From Betaproteobacteria bacterium (lineage in GTDB: Bacteria; Pseudomonadota; Gammaproteobacteria; Tethybacterales; Tethybacteraceae), in NCBI GenBank assembly GCA_026710225.1, contig JAPORI010000183.1:5691-14046 (forward strand): DNA of 8,356 nt, read 5' to 3'. The translations under genes were made by a program, and so were the position numbers. Every line of letters starts with the position of its first letter. Positions within the stretch are counted from its first letter, which is position 1. Below, in pieces: positions 5,497-8,356 of the stretch. The notes beneath the pieces were generated by a model, which was not told the DNA's origin, searched no databases, and was given only the letters and a program-made list of their open reading frames with translations.

Positions 5497-7613
5497 GACT
5501 CGGATTCTTTCACATCCGCTGTGCAACTGGCCGCAAAGTGGCGGGCGCAGGCTGCATCCTGACCCTTGAGAGCCGCGCCCGGGTCAAAGCCGGCAAAGCG
5601 CATCCGCAACTCGCGGTAGTCATCAAAGCGCTTCATGAACGCATACACCTGCAGCAAATCGATCAGGGCACGGAAATTGTCCTCGGAGGGAAACTGCGCC
5701 AGCGACTGCTCGAACAAATCGGCGGCCGCGGCGACGTCACCTTGCAAAAAGAACGCATAGCCGCTGATGTACAGCACCCTTGCTCGCCACTGCGGATAGA
5801 ACACGGGAAACTCCTCCTCCATCAGCAGCGCATCCTGCACCACCTGCTGCGGAGTTGCCCGGCTGCCAGTCGCCACGGCGATGAAGCTGCCGTAGCGACC
5901 GGCCGGCAACTGCCGCGCCAACTCAAGCAGTTGCAAATCGGCGGCGACTGGCTGTTGTTGTCCGTTACCGGCGGCCCCGGCAAGATGCCTTGCCAAGTCG
6001 CTGATTGTCTCGGCCACGAACCGGCGGGTCCAGCCGTTGCTGTAGTGGCCGGCGGCAGACGCCGCGATCAGTTGCCGGTAGTACTGCCGGGCCTCCTCAT
6101 CGAGCTTTACAGCAGTGGTGCCGGCAGCGCTGCCGCCGAAAAGGAAATGCGATCCGCGCCAGGTTCGCCCTCTTTGCGCAAGTTGCAAGTCGCTGATGAA
6201 CGCAACCGGCGCCAGATCGGCCAGTTGCTGCTGCTGCTCGGCGCCAAGCTGCATTGCCCGATCCAGCTGGACAAACAACTCCCGCTCACCAAGCATCCGG
6301 ACATCGGGCCTGGCTGCGCCGATCTGCTGCATATAGTTGATGCCCAGATAAAAGTCATGCTTGGGCACCAGCAGGGTAGCATCGGCCGGCAGGCTGGCAA
6401 GCAGCCTTTGCGCGTGCACGGCGGCAGCATCATCAAGGCTGCGATCGATGCCGGGAAAGCGCACTAGAGCGCAGACGATCAGCACCAGCGCACAGCAAAC
6501 CCACTGCCGGATTGGGCACTTGATCAGGCGGGAGAAAAACAAGGCGATGGCGACCGCGATTGGCAGGGCAAACCACAGGTAGGCCGGCAGTGGATAGGCT
6601 GCGAAAATCTCCGCAGCCATAAAGCGTCCCGGTGCCAGTGGCCTTACCAGCAGCAGTACTAGCGTGCAGGAGCACACCGCCCACAGCACTGCCAGCACCG
6701 GCCATAACTGGCCGCGCCGGCGCATCCAGCCCAGCGCAACAAGACCGGCGGCGGCAAAGACATATGCATACTGCTTGGCAAACATCAGCAGGACAAGACC
6801 CATTTCGGCCAGATTGCGGGAAGCGCCGGCCAACTCATCGCTGCTGTAAGCTTGCCTGCTTACATACCAGAAAAAGCCTTCTTCCGGCTCTTGGGCAAAG
6901 AACCGGTAGCCTTGCTCAGCCGGAAACAGCAGGTGCAAATAGGGCAGCAAGCCGGCGGCCAAGGCCGCCGCGATCGCGGCAAGCAGGTGCGGCGATCCAA
7001 GATCGGTGCGCAACTGCCGACGCGCCGGCAGCAGCCACAGCAACAAGGCCGGTGCCGGCAGCAAGAACAGCGGCCAGTGATTGGCCAGACCCAGACCGAT
7101 GCAAAGCGCCAGCACAATCAGCATACGCGGCTGTTGCGCGCGCACATATGCATCAGCCGCACTCCAGGCGGCGGCGATCAAAAATGCATTGAGCGCATAG
7201 CTCTCCGGGATGATCGCCTGATTCCAGAACCCCGGCGCCAGACCAAGCAAACCGGCGGCAAGCAGCCCGGCCGGCGGACAACCAGTGGCAATGCTGGCCA
7301 GCCGGGCCAGCAGCAGACAGGCGCCGATCGCCGGGATCAGACTGGCCAAGGCGCTGGCCTGGGCAATCGAGATGGGCAGAAAATCGGCCAGCTGCGCCAG
7401 CGGCCAGCACAACAGGGTGTGCAGCGGGTATCCGGGCGGATGCGCCAGACCGCGGGTGTAGCAAGCGGCGGCGAAAATGGGGGTGTCTTCGAAAGTTATG
7501 TCCGGCGGCCAGGATGCCAGATAGACGCCGGCAAGCAGCACGACCAGCGCCGCGCCGGCGGTCGGATGCAGGCGACCGGCGGCCGGATGCTGAAAGTTGC
7601 TGCTCGGATGCAA
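5493..7613 (-). CDS. DUF2723 family multi-pass membrane protein (GT-C glycosyltransferase-like) with TPR-like tail
   Basis: This is a 706-residue protein if started at the TTG at 7613. An in-frame TAG lies just upstream, and the only other early candidate, a GTG at residue 25, would cut into the first membrane helix (about 19–35). After that helix come ITFEDTPIF (Glu42–Asp43, the usual acidic site of GT-C enzymes), AHPPGYPL (57–64), IPESYALNAF (135–144) and LANHWPLFLLP (176–186), the conserved DUF2723 signature. About ten hydrophobic helices reach residue ~385. The remaining ~320 residues are soluble, probably periplasmic, and include a TPR-like hairpin near 616–645. Family members are proposed to transfer sugars from polyprenyl carriers to proteins, but the substrate here is unknown. 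It begins the minus-strand run, and its TGA overlaps the pheA ATG by four bases. No Shine–Dalgarno sequence precedes the TTG. Confidence 0.85.
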   Translation of the reverse strand: MHPSSNFQHPAAGRLHPTAGAALVVLLAGVYLASWPPDITFEDTPIFAAACYTRGLAHPPGYPLHTLLCWPLAQLADFLPISIAQASALASLIPAIGACLLLARLASIATGCPPAGLLAAGLLGLAPGFWNQAIIPESYALNAFLIAAAWSAADAYVRAQQPRMLIVLALCIGLGLANHWPLFLLPAPALLLWLLPARRQLRTDLGSPHLLAAIAAALAAGLLPYLHLLFPAEQGYRFFAQEPEEGFFWYVSRQAYSSDELAGASRNLAEMGLVLLMFAKQYAYVFAAAGLVALGWMRRRGQLWPVLAVLWAVCSCTLVLLLVRPLAPGRFMAAEIFAAYPLPAYLWFALPIAVAIALFFSRLIKCPIRQWVCCALVLIVCALVRFPGIDRSLDDAAAVHAQRLLASLPADATLLVPKHDFYLGINYMQQIGAARPDVRMLGERELFVQLDRAMQLGAEQQQQLADLAPVAFISDLQLAQRGRTWRGSHFLFGGSAAGTTAVKLDEEARQYYRQLIAASAAGHYSNGWTRRFVAETISDLARHLAGAAGNGQQQPVAADLQLLELARQLPAGRYGSFIAVATGSRATPQQVVQDALLMEEEFPVFYPQWRARVLYISGYAFFLQGDVAAAADLFEQSLAQFPSEDNFRALIDLLQVYAFMKRFDDYRELRMRFAGFDPGAALKGQDAACARHFAASCTADVKESES

Positions 7614-7628
7614 GATATGATTCTATTG

Positions 7629-8237
7629 ATGAAAATCAAGATGCGCGAACTGGGCAGCATCCCCTATCTGCAGGCCTGGCAGCAGATGCGCGCCTTCACC
7701 GCAGCTCGCAATGCGGACACGCCCGACGAAATCTGGCTGACCAGCCATCCGCCGGTCTATACCCTCGGAGTATCCGCCGATCGCAGCCACATCCTGCGGC
7801 AAACCGCGATCCCGATTGTCGAATCCGATCGCGGCGGCCAGATAACCTATCACGGTCCCGGCCAGGCGATCGCCTACCTGCTCATCGACCTGCGCCGGGC
7901 CGGCTACGGAATCAGGTCGCTGGTGACAAAAATCGAGACGGCGGTAATCGAGTTGCTCGCATCCGAATCGATAATCGGCGAGCGGATCGCCGGCCGCCCC
8001 GGAGTGTTTGTCGGCGGTGCCAAGATAGCCGCACTCGGACTGCGGGTGAGCCGGGGCTGCACCTATCACGGGGTGAGCCTGAATGTCTGCTGCGATCTGA
8101 GCGCATTTGCGGCAATCAACCCCTGCGGCTGGCCGGGGCTGCCCTCAACGAGCATGCGCGCCGCCGGCAGTGCCATCGGCTTTGAGCCGGCCGGGCGGCT
8201 GCTAGCCGAGCGGCTGGCCAGATCTGTTGCCCGGTAG
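7629..8237 (+). CDS. lipB: Octanoyl-[acyl-carrier-protein]:protein N-octanoyltransferase LipB
   Basis: LipB moves the octanoyl group from acyl carrier protein to a lysine of lipoyl domains, the first step of de novo lipoate synthesis. The family core is complete: DEIWLTSHPPVYTLG (33–47), SDRGGQITYHGPGQ (66–79), the catalytic lysine in VGGAKIAALGLR (Lys132), YHGVSLNV (146–153) and the catalytic cysteine in INPCGWPG (Cys166). The length of 202 residues is normal. The start is uncertain: ATGs at 7608, 7617, 7629 and 7641 are all in frame, and none has a clear ribosome site. I chose 7629 because MKIKMRELG aligns with the usual LipB N-terminus and clears the divergent gene. The open frame far upstream is antisense to the DUF2723 gene and is not part of lipB. 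lipA follows after 10 nt. Confidence 0.95.
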   Translation: MKIKMRELGSIPYLQAWQQMRAFTAARNADTPDEIWLTSHPPVYTLGVSADRSHILRQTAIPIVESDRGGQITYHGPGQAIAYLLIDLRRAGYGIRSLVTKIETAVIELLASESIIGERIAGRPGVFVGGAKIAALGLRVSRGCTYHGVSLNVCCDLSAFAAINPCGWPGLPSTSMRAAGSAIGFEPAGRLLAERLARSVAR

Positions 8238-8247
8238 AATCACAGGC

Positions 8248-8356
8248 ATGGAATCCGGCAAGCAACTGGGCGCGCACAAGACTGCGCGCAATCCCATCCC
8301 GATCATTCCGGCTTCCCAGGTGCTGAAGAAACCGGCCTGGATCAGGGCCAAGGCGC
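8248..8356 (+). CDS. lipA: Lipoyl synthase LipA, N-terminal fragment cut by the window edge
   Basis: LipA is a radical SAM enzyme that inserts two sulfur atoms into protein-bound octanoate made by LipB. Only 36 codons are visible, starting at ATG 8248, ten bases after the lipB stop. The visible protein has a short variable lead and then IPIIPASQ followed by LKKPAWIRAKA, matching the conserved LKKPxWxR segment that precedes the iron–sulfur cysteine motifs. Those cysteines lie beyond the window. The lipB–lipA order is common in proteobacteria and supports the call. No strong Shine–Dalgarno sequence is seen. Confidence 0.9.
   Translation, partial: MESGKQLGAHKTARNPIPIIPASQVLKKPAWIRAKA

Noticed and set aside
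5538..6467. A 309-codon plus-strand frame opposite the DUF2723 C-terminal region.
   Set aside because: The minus-strand protein continues smoothly through the region. The plus-strand product lacks motifs and a ribosome site.
6967..6980. A 14-bp perfect palindrome containing GCGATCGC, like the cyanobacterial HIP1 element.
   Set aside because: It occurs within an Ala-rich coding stretch of the DUF2723 gene, and I saw no other copies. The gene content is not cyanobacterial.
6852..7607. A long plus-strand open frame continuous with and upstream of lipB.
   Set aside because: It is antisense to the conserved DUF2723 coding sequence and rich in Arg, Gln and Gly. LipB homology starts only around 7629–7641. 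It is a high-GC shadow frame.

Overview
The window looks like the chromosome of a Gram-negative, probably proteobacterial, organism. The tatA, LipB/LipA and bifunctional PheA (P-protein) sequences are all of proteobacterial type. The hisF–hisE–tatA order resembles the his–tat cluster common in beta- and gammaproteobacteria. No rRNA gene is present, so I do not name a lineage.

Region 1 (5–2925, + strand) encodes one large ATPase that has been split in two. The first half carries a P-loop NTPase, a winged helix and the start of a TPR array. The second half carries the rest of the TPR array and a helical C-terminus. The break is a perfect 23-bp tandem duplication at 1697–1743. Removing one copy gives a single reading frame of 965 residues. 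By eye this region is less GC-rich than the rest of the window.

Region 2 (2926–3033) is a short spacer between convergent genes. It contains a 9-bp inverted repeat with a long loop.

Region 3 (3034–7613, - strand) is a tightly packed run transcribed right to left: a DUF2723 membrane protein (GT-C glycosyltransferase-like), then pheA, hisF, hisE and tatA. The first three junctions overlap by 4, 1 and 1 nt, and the last gap is 14 nt. This indicates one operon with translational coupling. The products serve phenylalanine synthesis (PheA), histidine synthesis (HisF, HisE), Tat protein export (TatA) and possibly protein or envelope glycosylation (DUF2723). hisI, normally between hisF and hisE, and tatB/tatC, normally after tatA, are absent here.

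Region 4 (7608–8356, + strand) is lipB followed by the first 36 codons of lipA. Together these attach the octanoyl group and insert sulfur to make protein-bound lipoate. lipB is divergent from the DUF2723 gene with almost no DNA between the two starts.

The most interesting feature is the disrupted NTPase–wHTH–TPR protein. Its layout resembles STAND regulators, and its single small duplication could be a recent loss, an assembly error or a reversible switch. The rest of the window is recognisable housekeeping metabolism in a somewhat rearranged order.
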